A stretch of DNA of 64,000 nt from Nocardia exalbida NBRC 100660 (GTDB taxonomy: Bacteria > Actinomycetota > Actinomycetes > Mycobacteriales > Mycobacteriaceae), in assembly GCF_000308575.1 (NCBI RefSeq), contig NZ_BAFZ01000002.1, forward strand, positions 186,001-250,000, read 5' to 3'. Below, piece after piece: positions 7,785 to 17,870 of the stretch. The translations under genes and the position numbers were made by a program. The notes beneath the pieces are model-generated. The model saw only the letters and a list, made by a program, of their open reading frames with translations, had not been told where the DNA came from and did no database searches. Numbering within the stretch: position 1 is the first letter of the stretch; each line of letters starts with the position of its first letter.

Positions 7785-8417
7785 CTAGGCCAGGTCGTCG
7801 CGCCCGAGCGCGTGCATCAGCTGGTCTTCGGTGATCGGGGGAACCGGGAGGGGATGGGCGGCCTCCGCGCGTAAGCCGTCGAGCACCAGGCCGAGGTGGC
7901 GGCGCCAGGCTTCGGGGGCGATGTGGCTGGTCGCCTCGACGATTCTGGTGTGCGACCAGGTGATGAAGGCGATGTCCTCCAGTACCCAGTCGTCCCGCAG
8001 GACCCCGGCTTCCTGGGCGCGGGTGATGATCCGGCGCATCAAGCCGTGGCCGTATTCCTGCGCCTGCGCGACGGCGCGGCTGGGGGCCACCCGCACGGCG
8101 AGTTCGCTGAGCAGACGATCGGCGGCTTGCAAAGCGCAGACCTGCTCGACCAGATAGACGAACGACTCCCAAGGGTCGTCCATGGCCAGCGCGACTTCGG
8201 CGATGCGGCCGCCCGCTTCGATACGGTCCTCCACCGCCGCCGCGATGAGGTCGTCGCGGGTGGGGAAGCGGTTGTAGAGGGTGCCGATGGCGACCCCGGC
8301 GCGGGCGGCGATCTCCTTCAGCGGTGCGTCGAGGCCGCGTTCCTCGAAGACGGCGCGGGCGGCGGTCACGAGCGCGTCCCGGTTGCGCTGGGCATCGCTG
8401 CGTAACGGCTTGTCCAC
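7785..8417 (-). CDS. TetR-family transcriptional regulator
   Basis: A 210-residue regulator starting at GTG 8417. The N-terminal helix-turn-helix is typical: DALVTAARAVFEERG, then APLKEIAARAGVAIGTLYNRFPTRDDLI (residues about 15-65). The C-terminal ligand domain (about 80-190) resembles the TetR_C groups that respond to small hydrophobic molecules; the ligand is unknown. The gene is divergent from an SDR-like gene and the gap between them holds a long inverted repeat, so it probably represses that gene and itself. Confidence 0.9.
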   Translation of the reverse strand: MDKPLRSDAQRNRDALVTAARAVFEERGLDAPLKEIAARAGVAIGTLYNRFPTRDDLIAAAVEDRIEAGGRIAEVALAMDDPWESFVYLVEQVCALQAADRLLSELAVRVAPSRAVAQAQEYGHGLMRRIITRAQEAGVLRDDWVLEDIAFITWSHTRIVEATSHIAPEAWRRHLGLVLDGLRAEAAHPLPVPPITEDQLMHALGRDDLA

Positions 8418-8450
8418 AGGCCGATCCTACAAATCAGCCGTGGCAGATAT

Positions 8451-8508
8451 GTTGAGCATGGGTTCAAGTTAGGTTACCGTCGATATCGAACTTGAACCAT
8501 GTCTCAAC
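8451..8508. promoter_or_regulatory. Probable TetR operator (inverted repeat)
   Basis: Arms of 20 bp at 8451-8470 and 8489-8508 are inverted copies apart from a few central mismatches. The core is ggttcaagtt facing aacttgaacc, separated by 18 bp. It fills the 108-bp gap between the divergent TetR and SDR-like genes and covers the likely promoters of both. Confidence 0.65.
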
Positions 8509-8525
8509 TTAATTCTGGAGTGAAA

Positions 8526-9248
8526 ATGACCAAGACCATCGCGATCTTCGGGTACGGCCCCGGCCTGGGCGTCGGCACCGGCCGCCGATTCGGACGCGAC
8601 GGGTTCCGTGTGGCCGTCATCGGGCGCGATCCCGAGAAGGCGCGCCGACATGCCGAGGAACTGGCGGCCGAGGGCATCGAGGCCGCCGCCTTCCCTGCGG
8701 ACGTGACCGTCGCCGCGCAGGTCACGGGCGTGATCGAGAAGATCGAGGCGACTTTCGGGCCGATCGATGTGGCGATGCACGGCGCGGCGGGCAACATGAG
8801 CGACCGGCTGCCCTCGACGCTGGCGGTGGACATCTCCTCCCTCGATGCGCCGCTCACGCTCAAGCTGCACTCACCGATTCTGATGACGCGGGCCCTGGCG
8901 CCGAAAATGGTGGACAGAGGCGACGGAGCGCTGCTGTTCTCCTCGGGCTCGTCCGAGCATTTCGTGGCGCCCTACCTCGCCAACTTCGGCATCGCGCTGG
9001 CCGCGCAGCGGGGCTACCTGCGCCAACTCGAAGTGGAACTGCGCGGCACCGGCGTCTACGTGGGGTTGCTCAACATCGGCGCGCTGATCGAGGGCAGCAG
9101 AGCCGCGCAGATCGTCGACGAGCACCCGGAGCTGATTCCCGACGGCCTCGAGATCGTGCGCATCAGCGGCGAAGAACTCGGCGACCACTACTGGCGGCTC
9201 TACATCGAGCGGGACAAGGTCGAGCTGGACGTCGGTTTCCCGGCCTGA
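8526..9248 (+). CDS. SDR-fold protein lacking the YxxxK catalytic pair
   Basis: A 240-residue Rossmann protein of the short-chain dehydrogenase superfamily. The nucleotide-binding turn reads GYGPGLGVGTG at residues 8-18, and AAGN (in HGAAGN) occupies the NAG position. The Ser of LLFSSGSS is present, but where YxxxK is expected the sequence reads F-GIA-L (in NFGIALAAQRG), so both the catalytic Tyr and Lys are missing. It may bind NAD(P) without ordinary SDR chemistry, or use other residues. ATG 8526 is chosen because CTGGAG precedes it at a good distance; the upstream ATG 8499 lies inside the operator. The divergent TetR neighbour is the likely regulator. Confidence 0.82.
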   Translation: MTKTIAIFGYGPGLGVGTGRRFGRDGFRVAVIGRDPEKARRHAEELAAEGIEAAAFPADVTVAAQVTGVIEKIEATFGPIDVAMHGAAGNMSDRLPSTLAVDISSLDAPLTLKLHSPILMTRALAPKMVDRGDGALLFSSGSSEHFVAPYLANFGIALAAQRGYLRQLEVELRGTGVYVGLLNIGALIEGSRAAQIVDEHPELIPDGLEIVRISGEELGDHYWRLYIERDKVELDVGFPA

Positions 9249-10837
<1,589 letters not shown>

Positions 10838-10844
10838 GAGACCG

Positions 10845-12779
10845 ATGACCTCCCAATCCATTTTGGAAGACATGACCACCGAGACCCGCGCGAAGTCGCT
10901 GCTGCAACGCATCATCCTGCCCCGGCCGGGTGAGCCGCTGGACGTGCGCACGCTCTATGTCGAGGAGTCGCAGACCAACGCCAGGCGCGCGCACGCGACC
11001 ACCCGCACGTCGCTGTCGATCGGCGCGGAGTCCGAGGTCTCGTTCTGCACCTACTTCAACGCGCTGCCCGCGAGCTACTGGCGGCGCTGGAGCATCCTGT
11101 CGTCGGTGGTGCTGCGGCTGGAACTGGCCGGGCACGGCCGGGTGGACGTGTACCGCTCCAAGGCCGACGGCTCCCGAATCCACGTGCAGGGCAGTGAGTT
11201 CGCGGTGGCGACCGGCGCCGACTCGGTGGTCGTCGAGTTCGAGACCGATCTGGCCCCGTTCGAGGACGGCGGCTGGATCTGGTTCGACATCACCACCGAC
11301 ACGGCGGTCACGCTGCTGTCCGGCGGCTGGTACGCGCCGATCGAGGCGCCCGGCGAGGGCAGCATCGCGGTCGGCATGCCCACCTTCAACCGGCCCACCG
11401 ACGCGGTGAAGACCCTCGCCGCCCTCGGCTCGGATCCGCTGGTGCTGGAGAAGATCGCGGCCGTCATCATCCCGGACCAGGGCACCAGGAAGGTCGTCGA
11501 CGAGCCCGGTTTCGCGGAATCCGCGGCGGCGCTCGGGAATCGCCTGTCCATTCACGACCAGCCCAACCTCGGCGGCTCCGGCGGATACAGCCGGGTCATG
11601 TACGAGGCGCTGAAGACCACCGACGCCGAGTACATCGTCTACATGGACGACGACATCGAGATCGAGCCGGACTCGATCCTGCGCGCGCTGGCCTTCGCCC
11701 GCTTCGCCAAGTCACCCATGCTGGTCGGCGGCCAGATGCTCAACCTGCAGGAGCGCTCACACCTGCACACGATGGGCGAGGTGGTCGACCGCGGCATCTT
11801 CATGTGGACCGCGGCGCCGAACGTCGAGTACGACCACGATTTCTCGAAGTATCCGCTCAAGGACCGGGACAATTCGAAGCTGCTGCACCGGCGCATCGAC
11901 GTCGACTTCAACGGCTGGTGGACCTGCGTCATCCCGCGCGAAGTCGCCGAGAAGATCGGTCAGCCGCTTCCGCTGTTCCTCAAGTGGGACGACGTCGAAT
12001 ACGGGCTGCGCGCCCGCGTCGCGGGCCACCCCACCGTCACCCTGCCCGGCGCGGCGGTGTGGCATATGGCCTGGAGCGACAAGGACGACGCCATCGACTG
12101 GCAGGCGTACTTCCACCTGCGCAATCGTCTGGTGGTCGCCTCGCTGCACCTGCCGGGCAACGGGCGGGCCATGGTCGTCGATACGATCAAGGCCACTCTG
12201 AAACACCTGCTCTGCCTGGAGTACTCGACGGTCGCGATCCAGAACCTCGCCATCCGCGACTTCCTGGCAGGCCCCGAGCGGCTGTTCCAGCTGCTGCCCA
12301 GTGCGCTGGGCGCGGTGCACGAGCTGCGCAAGCAGTACCCGGACGCGGTGATCCTGCCCTCGTCCACCGAACTGCCGCTGGCCAGCCACATCGGTGTAGG
12401 GGCGGTGGGCGAGCCGGCCAACCCGATCGCCAAGGTGGTCCGCCTGGCCAAGGGCCTGGTGCACAACTTCCGTCCCGCGCACTCCGAACACCACGAGACC
12501 CCGCAGCTGAACGTGCCGACGCTGGACGCGCGCTGGTTCCTGCTCTCGCAGGTCGACGGCGTCACCGTCACCACGGCCGACGGCCGCGGCGTCGTCTACC
12601 GCAAGCGCGATCCGCGCCAGGCGCTCGGCCTGTTCAAGGAGGCCCTGCGCCTGCGCAAGGAGCTGGCCGCCCGCTTCCCGGAGATGCAGCAGCGTTACCG
12701 CGCCGCCCACCCGCAGCTGACCAGCACCGCGGCCTGGGAGAAGGTCTTCGGGATCGACACGAAGGACGGACAGCAGTGA
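10845..12779 (+). CDS. glfT2: Galactofuranosyltransferase GlfT2
   Basis: The polymerising galactofuranosyltransferase, which extends the galactan chain with alternating beta-1,5 and beta-1,6 Galf on a decaprenyl-linked primer at the inner membrane face. It has 644 residues. An N-terminal beta-sandwich precedes a GT-A domain with the metal-binding DDD at 268-270 (in YMDDDIEIEP), the acceptor segment FLKWDDVEYGLRA, and His407 in WHMAWSDKDD, followed by the helical C-terminal domain. ATG 10845 has a GGAG site over the end of glf; ATG 10872 is an alternative. Equivalent to Rv3808c. Confidence 0.96.
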   Translation: MTSQSILEDMTTETRAKSLLQRIILPRPGEPLDVRTLYVEESQTNARRAHATTRTSLSIGAESEVSFCTYFNALPASYWRRWSILSSVVLRLELAGHGRVDVYRSKADGSRIHVQGSEFAVATGADSVVVEFETDLAPFEDGGWIWFDITTDTAVTLLSGGWYAPIEAPGEGSIAVGMPTFNRPTDAVKTLAALGSDPLVLEKIAAVIIPDQGTRKVVDEPGFAESAAALGNRLSIHDQPNLGGSGGYSRVMYEALKTTDAEYIVYMDDDIEIEPDSILRALAFARFAKSPMLVGGQMLNLQERSHLHTMGEVVDRGIFMWTAAPNVEYDHDFSKYPLKDRDNSKLLHRRIDVDFNGWWTCVIPREVAEKIGQPLPLFLKWDDVEYGLRARVAGHPTVTLPGAAVWHMAWSDKDDAIDWQAYFHLRNRLVVASLHLPGNGRAMVVDTIKATLKHLLCLEYSTVAIQNLAIRDFLAGPERLFQLLPSALGAVHELRKQYPDAVILPSSTELPLASHIGVGAVGEPANPIAKVVRLAKGLVHNFRPAHSEHHETPQLNVPTLDARWFLLSQVDGVTVTTADGRGVVYRKRDPRQALGLFKEALRLRKELAARFPEMQQRYRAAHPQLTSTAAWEKVFGIDTKDGQQ

Positions 12780-13414
12780 GTCTCGGAGCGAGCGCCGCCG
12801 ACGACGCGGCCGTGCAGCCGCCGTTGCACAGCGCCAACAGGCACGGCGGCCCGGTGTCCGCGCGACCGGCCAGGGCCGAGCAGGCGCCGCCGGAAGTCGC
12901 GATCATCAATGCCGTGCAGGCCACCCTCGGCAGCAAGCCGGCCGTGGTGTCCGCGGCCCGCAGCATGTCGCACTTCGGCGAGCACGCGCTCGGCTGGGTC
13001 GGCATCGCCGCCGCGGGATGGCTGGTCGACAAACCGCGGCGCAGACAGTGGGCTGGGGTCGCGGTCGGCGCGGTCGGCGCGCACGCGGCCTCGATCGTCA
13101 TCAAGCGCGTTGTCCGCCGACCGCGCCCGAACGATCCGTCGGTGCAGGTCAACGTGGGGACGCCGAGCAAGTTGAGCTTCCCGTCCTCGCACGCGACCTC
13201 CACGACGGCGGCGGCCGTGTTGCTCGGCAGATTGACCGGGCTACCCTTGCCTGCGGTGCTCGTCCCCCCGATGCTGCTTTCCCGGGTGGTCCTCGGGGTG
13301 CACTACCCCTCCGACGTGCTCGCCGGTTCCGCGCTCGGCGCCGCGTCCGCCGCCGCCCTGCTCGCCGCCGAAAAGAGACTCGACAGTGACCGCACAAGAA
13401 AGAGCCTTGGTTGA
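12776..13414 (+). CDS. PAP2-family phosphatase (Rv3807c-like)
   Basis: A 212-residue membrane phosphatase starting at GTG 12776, which overlaps the glfT2 stop by four bases. The three PAP2 motifs are visible: KRVVRRPRP, SFPSSHAT (PSSH in place of PSGH) and SRVVLGVHYPSD. The first 55 residues are hydrophilic and variable. Its place directly before ubiA suggests it dephosphorylates decaprenyl-phosphoryl-5-phosphoribose, the product of UbiA, on the way to decaprenyl-phosphoryl-arabinose. This role is inferred from gene order and the equivalent Rv3807c. Confidence 0.92.
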   Translation: MSLGASAADDAAVQPPLHSANRHGGPVSARPARAEQAPPEVAIINAVQATLGSKPAVVSAARSMSHFGEHALGWVGIAAAGWLVDKPRRRQWAGVAVGAVGAHAASIVIKRVVRRPRPNDPSVQVNVGTPSKLSFPSSHATSTTAAAVLLGRLTGLPLPAVLVPPMLLSRVVLGVHYPSDVLAGSALGAASAAALLAAEKRLDSDRTRKSLG

Positions 13415-13415
13415 C

Positions 13416-14342
13416 ATGAGTGAAGAGCCGACCGGCGCCGACCTCGCCGAGGCGGTGGTCAAGGGCCCGCCCAAGACGCTGGCCGGCGGTCTGTTCAAGG
13501 CAGTCCGTCCGCGGCAGTGGGTCAAGAACGTCCTGGTGCTCGCCGCACCGCTGGCCGCGGGGACGGCCACCGATGTGGACGTGCTCGCGCATGTCGGCAT
13601 CGCGTTCGTGGTGTTCTGCATGGCGGCCTCGGGCATCTACCTGGTGAACGACGCGCTGGACGTGGAGGCAGACCGGGCGCACCCGACCAAGCGGTTCCGG
13701 CCGATCGCCGCGGGCATCGTCCCGGTGAACCTGGCCTATCTGCTGTCGGCCATGCTGCTGGCCGGGTCGATCGCGGGATCGTTCCTCGCCTCCTGGAATC
13801 TGGCCGTGGTGATGGCGGTCTACATCGGCATCCAGCTGGCCTACTGCTTCGGCCTCAAGCATCAGGCCGTGCTGGACATCTGCATCGTTTCGTCCGGGTT
13901 CCTGCTGCGCGCGGTGGCCGGTGGCGCGGCGGCCGACATCGCACTGTCGCAGTGGTTCCTGTTGATCATGGCCTTCGGCTCGCTGTTCATGGCCGCGGGC
14001 AAGCGCTACGCGGAACTGCAGATCGCGCTGGGCACCGGCGCCAAGATCCGCAAGTCGCTGGAGTACTACACGCCCACCTACCTGCGCTTCATCTGGACGC
14101 TGGCCGCGACGGCGGTCGTGGTGTTCTACGGACTGTGGGCGTTCCAGCAGGACGGCATCAAAGACACCAACTGGTTCGCGATCTCGATGATCCCGTTTAC
14201 CATCGCAATCCTGCGTTACGCGGTCGACGTCGATGGTGGCGAGGCCGGGGAGCCGGAAGAGATCGCGCTGGGGGACCGCATCCTGCAGTTCCTCGCAATC
14301 GCCTGGATCGGAGCGGTAGGTGTCGCTGTCTATCTCACCTGA
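13416..14342 (+). CDS. ubiA: Decaprenyl-phosphate phosphoribosyltransferase
   Basis: A UbiA-superfamily membrane enzyme that joins phosphoribose from PRPP to decaprenyl phosphate, the first step to the arabinose donor. It has 308 residues and about nine helices. RPRQWVKNVLVLAAP opens the domain; the first Asp-rich motif is NDALDVEADRAHPTKRFRP (Asn78-Asp79), with YCFGLKHQAVLDICIVSSG and FMAAGKRYAEL as further Rv3806c-type blocks. ATG 13416, two bases past the previous stop, matches the MSE start of the mycobacterial protein; the frame is also open from GTG 13386, which would overlap the PAP2 gene. Confidence 0.95.
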   Translation: MSEEPTGADLAEAVVKGPPKTLAGGLFKAVRPRQWVKNVLVLAAPLAAGTATDVDVLAHVGIAFVVFCMAASGIYLVNDALDVEADRAHPTKRFRPIAAGIVPVNLAYLLSAMLLAGSIAGSFLASWNLAVVMAVYIGIQLAYCFGLKHQAVLDICIVSSGFLLRAVAGGAAADIALSQWFLLIMAFGSLFMAAGKRYAELQIALGTGAKIRKSLEYYTPTYLRFIWTLAATAVVVFYGLWAFQQDGIKDTNWFAISMIPFTIAILRYAVDVDGGEAGEPEEIALGDRILQFLAIAWIGAVGVAVYLT

Positions 14343-16278
14343 CGAGATGCTGGTAGCGGAGCGAACGGAACACGCGGCGGAGCGGCAAGCCGATGAGCAG
14401 ACCCGCTCCGCGTCGCGGTTCACGCGCCTATCCGAAGCCACGTTCGTCGGTGGGATCGCGCTCACCGTTGTTCTTTTCGCGGTCGGAGGCTGGCAGCGAC
14501 GGTGGATCGCCGACGACGGCCTCATCGTGCTGCGCACCGTCCGCAACCTGCTGGCAGGCAACGGCCCCGTCTTCAACGAGGGCGAACGCGTCGAAACCAA
14601 CACCAGCACCGCGTGGACCTACCTGGTCTGGTTCTTCAGCTGGCTGACCCAGGCGCGGCTCGAGTACGTGGTGCTCGGTGTCGCGCTCACGGTGTCGCTG
14701 GCCGCGGTCGTGTTCGCCATGCTCGGATCGGCGCGGCTGTGGGGTGGCGCGGGCACCGGGCTGCTGCTGCCCGCGGGCGTACTGGTCTACATCGCACTGC
14801 CCCCGGCCCGCGACTACGTCACCTCCGGCCTGGAAAGCGGCTTGGTGATCTGCTGGATCGGCCTGCTGTGGTGGCAGCTGATGCGCTGGAGCCAGGCGAA
14901 GTCGGTGCGTCTGCCCGGCCTGCTCGGACTGGTCTTCCTCGCCGGGCTCGCCCCGCTGATCCGTCCCGAGATGACCCTGGTCGGCGCGCTGGCGCTGTTG
15001 ATGATCTTCTTCGCCCCCATGCCGGAGAGCAAGCTGCGGCCGATCGTGTTGCGCGCGGTGATCGTCGCGGTGGCCGGGCTGGTTCCGCTGGGTTACCAGA
15101 TCTGGCGGATGGGCTACTACGGTCTGCCCTACCCCAACACCGCCGTCGCCAAGGACGCGGGCGGAGCCAAGTGGGGGCAGGGCTTCACCTACCTCTGGGA
15201 CCTCGTCGGTCCGTACTTCCTGTGGGCGCCGCTGCTGGTGCTGCTGCTCGCCGGTGTGCTCGCCGCGCGCACACGGACCGCCGACGCCGGTTCGGCGGAC
15301 GCGGGCGGTTGGTCGATCCAGCGGGTCCGGCAGTGGCTGCGCTCCCCGGGAGCGGTGGTCACCGCGGTCCTCGTCAGCGGTTTCCTGCTGACCCTGTACG
15401 CGCTGCGAGTCGGCGGCGACTTCATGCACGGCCGGATGCTGCTGCCGCAGCTGTTCCTGTTGCTGCTCCCGGTCGCGGTCATCCCGATCCGCGCGCCCCG
15501 GGGCGGGGTGCGCGCGGCGACCGCCGCCGATTGGTCCTTCGCGGTGATCGCCGTGGCATTCGTCGGCGTCGCGGGCTGGGCGCTGTTCGCCGCCAACACC
15601 ACCGCGATCAAGACCGGCACCAAGATCACCTCCACCGGCATCGTCGACGAGCGCGTCTACTACGTGCTCAACACCGGGCACGACCACCCGATACTGGCCG
15701 AGGACTACCTGGACTATCCGCGTATCCGCGCCATGGTCGACGACATCACCGCGACCCCGAACGGCGGCCTGCTGCTGAACTCGCCCTCGTTCATGTTCTG
15801 GTATGTCGCTCCGCCGCCGCAGCCCATTCCGGACGGCGGCGCCGGGCACACGGTCTACTTCCTGAACCTCGGGATGACCAGCATGAACGTCCCCTTGGAC
15901 GTGCGTGTGATCGATCCGATGGGCCTGGCCTACCCGCTGGCGGCGCACACCGACCGCCTCACCGACGGCCGGATCGGGCACGACAAGAGCCTGTACCCGG
16001 ACTGGGTCATCGTGGACGCGGGCATGGTGGACAGGAAACCGTGGATGCCCTGGTATCTGGACGAGAAGTGGGTGACCCAGGCACGGACCGCGATGTCCTG
16101 CCCGGACACCCAGGCACTGCTGATCTCCTCGCGCGACCCGCTCACCTTCGAGCGGTTCCGGCACAACCTGCGTAACTCGCTGCGTTTCGCGAAGTACCGC
16201 ATCGATCGAGTGCCGAAGTACGAGATCCAGCGGTGCGGACTGGCCGATCCGTTCCCGCAACCGGTCGCGCCGCGCTGA
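14320..16278 (+). CDS. aftB: Terminal beta-(1,2)-arabinofuranosyltransferase AftB
   Basis: A GT-C membrane glycosyltransferase that uses decaprenyl-phosphoryl-arabinose to add the terminal beta-1,2-Araf residues to arabinan at the outer membrane face. It has 652 residues. Early acidic motif IADDGLIVLRTVRNLLAGNGPVFN lies in the first outer loop, about nine to ten hydrophobic segments follow, and a periplasmic C-terminal domain starts near residue 430 (VLNTGHDHP to the end). GTG 14320 overlaps ubiA by 23 bases and has GGAG upstream; ATG 14347 is an alternative. Last gene of the glf operon, equal to Rv3805c. Confidence 0.95.
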   Translation: MSLSISPDEMLVAERTEHAAERQADEQTRSASRFTRLSEATFVGGIALTVVLFAVGGWQRRWIADDGLIVLRTVRNLLAGNGPVFNEGERVETNTSTAWTYLVWFFSWLTQARLEYVVLGVALTVSLAAVVFAMLGSARLWGGAGTGLLLPAGVLVYIALPPARDYVTSGLESGLVICWIGLLWWQLMRWSQAKSVRLPGLLGLVFLAGLAPLIRPEMTLVGALALLMIFFAPMPESKLRPIVLRAVIVAVAGLVPLGYQIWRMGYYGLPYPNTAVAKDAGGAKWGQGFTYLWDLVGPYFLWAPLLVLLLAGVLAARTRTADAGSADAGGWSIQRVRQWLRSPGAVVTAVLVSGFLLTLYALRVGGDFMHGRMLLPQLFLLLLPVAVIPIRAPRGGVRAATAADWSFAVIAVAFVGVAGWALFAANTTAIKTGTKITSTGIVDERVYYVLNTGHDHPILAEDYLDYPRIRAMVDDITATPNGGLLLNSPSFMFWYVAPPPQPIPDGGAGHTVYFLNLGMTSMNVPLDVRVIDPMGLAYPLAAHTDRLTDGRIGHDKSLYPDWVIVDAGMVDRKPWMPWYLDEKWVTQARTAMSCPDTQALLISSRDPLTFERFRHNLRNSLRFAKYRIDRVPKYEIQRCGLADPFPQPVAPR

Positions 16279-16335
16279 ATCCGTGGCACGCACCGGGCTC
16301 GGTCATGCACGCCGACCAGGGCCTTGTGCGAGTCC

Positions 16336-16368
16336 GATAAAGTGGCGTACGCCGCTTTATCTCTTTTT
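16336..16368 (+). terminator. Intrinsic terminator of the glf-aftB operon
   Basis: A 12-bp stem, gataaagtggcg with cgccgctttatc (one G-U pair), and a two-base loop (16348-16349) are followed by ctcttttt. This is the most classical rho-independent terminator in the window and ends the galactan operon 58 nt after aftB. Confidence 0.85.
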
Positions 16369-16502
16369 GGTAACGCCACCGTGTCGATACCGATATACGC
16401 TACGACCGTATGCCCGGCCGTGGCGTCCATCGGTTGAGGGCATCGGCGGGTTACCGTGTGGACGGCTTGCCGCTGTCGCTGTGAAACGAAAGGTTCAAAC
16501 TG

Positions 16503-17570
16503 ATGCGAGGCGTGATCGGGCGTCGTCTTAATACTCGAAGAGCAGGGTCCTGGCTCAAGCGGTCCGTGCTGGTGTCATTGGCGGTTCTGCTACCGCTCGG
16601 GGTGTCGGTGGCAGGCCCTGCCGCCCCGGCGTCCGCCGCGTTCAACCCGGACGGTTTCGACTTCTGGGTCGATTCGGAGATGGGGCCGATCAAGTCGCGC
16701 GTCTTCCGCGCCGCCGACGGCAACACCGGGCGCGTGGTCTACGCGCTGGACGGTATGCGGGCGCGCACCGACCTGAGCGGCTGGGAGATCGATACCGAGG
16801 TCGTTCGCGAGCTGACCAAGTGGAACATCAACGTGGTCATGCCGGTCGGCGGACCGTCCAGCTTCTACGCGGACTGGAACGGTCCGAGCGATTTCTTCGG
16901 CCTGGGCAGCGCGGGGTCGTCGTCCACCGGTTCGGCGAACTCCGGCTCCGGCCTGCTGACCGGTTCCGCGGGCGGACCGGGCAAGACCAGCACCTACAAG
17001 TGGGAAACCTTCCTCACCAACAACCTGCGCTGGGCGCTGCGCGACCGGCTCGGCTTCAACCCGAACGGCAACGGCGTGTTCGGCCTGTCCATGGGCGGCA
17101 GCGCCGCGCTCACTCTGGCGGCCTACCACCCCGACCAGTTCCGTTACGCCGGTTCGTACTCCGGCTATCTGAACATCTCCGCGCCGGGCATGCGTGAGGC
17201 GCTGCGCGTGGCGATGCTGGACGCGGGCGGCTACAACATCGACGCGATGGCACCGCCGTGGGGCCCGCAGTGGCTGCGGATGGACCCGTTCGTGTTCGCG
17301 CCGCGCCTGAAGGCGAACAACACCCGCCTGTGGGTCTCCGCCGGTAGCGGTCTGCCGAGTGGGGCCGACGGTTTGAGCTTCAACACCGTCAACGCGATGG
17401 GGCTGGAAGCGCTGGCCTTGGCCAACACCCGCGCGTTCCAGGTCCGCATGCTCACCCTGGGCGCGAACAACGTCACCTACGACTTCCCGGCCGTCGGTGT
17501 GCACAACTGGAACTACTGGGCCGACGAGGTCTACCGGATGATCCCCGACCTGTCCGCCAACATCGGGTAG
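16503..17570 (+). CDS. Mycolyltransferase (antigen 85 family), copy 1
   Basis: A secreted acyltransferase that moves mycolic acid from trehalose monomycolate to another trehalose monomycolate or to arabinogalactan. It has 355 residues. The signal peptide ends near ASAA (residue about 46). The alpha/beta-hydrolase core shows nucleophile Ser196 in GLSMGGS and His334 in HNWNYW, with substrate loops YADWNGP, ETFLTNNLRWAL and WLRMDP. A Ser/Gly-rich insert of about 30 residues follows YADWNGPSDFFG and is shared only with copy 2. First of four tandem paralogues placed where fbpA and fbpD lie in M. tuberculosis. Confidence 0.95.
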   Translation: MRGVIGRRLNTRRAGSWLKRSVLVSLAVLLPLGVSVAGPAAPASAAFNPDGFDFWVDSEMGPIKSRVFRAADGNTGRVVYALDGMRARTDLSGWEIDTEVVRELTKWNINVVMPVGGPSSFYADWNGPSDFFGLGSAGSSSTGSANSGSGLLTGSAGGPGKTSTYKWETFLTNNLRWALRDRLGFNPNGNGVFGLSMGGSAALTLAAYHPDQFRYAGSYSGYLNISAPGMREALRVAMLDAGGYNIDAMAPPWGPQWLRMDPFVFAPRLKANNTRLWVSAGSGLPSGADGLSFNTVNAMGLEALALANTRAFQVRMLTLGANNVTYDFPAVGVHNWNYWADEVYRMIPDLSANIG

Positions 17571-17581
17571 CTCGGCAATCC

Positions 17582-17630
17582 CGACGAAAAGACCGCTCCG
17601 CGCCAACGGCACGGAGCGGTCTTTTCGTCG
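17582..17630 (+). terminator. Terminator after mycolyltransferase 1
   Basis: A perfect 19-bp stem (17582-17600 with 17612-17630) and an 11-nt loop, with the outer part cgacgaaaagac/gtcttttcgtcg supplying U-rich sequence on the 3' side. Confidence 0.85.
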
Positions 17631-17870
17631 TTTACCGGATCGTCCGGGGGTAATTCGGCAACGAATACGAAGAAAACGGGCTTCGGTAGTTGTGGTCTGG
17701 ATCACCATCCAGCAACATGAAGGCATTCGTTCCCGATTGATACTCCAACGACATGCACCGAGTTCGATTCGTCCATTTCTCGGTGGACGTTGCGACCCGG
17801 TGGCCGATGAAGGCTCGGTATTGATCGCTGGAAGTTTGCTAGACGAGGCCGCTCGAGGGAAAGGTCGAAT

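Noticed and set aside
8499..8525. Upstream ATG for the SDR-like gene
   Set aside because: It lies inside the inverted repeat operator and has no ribosome binding site, whereas ATG 8526 has one.
11804..12775. Long frame reading into the PAP2 gene from within glfT2
   Set aside because: The part before 12776 is an out-of-frame translation of glfT2; the PAP2 protein begins at GTG 12776.
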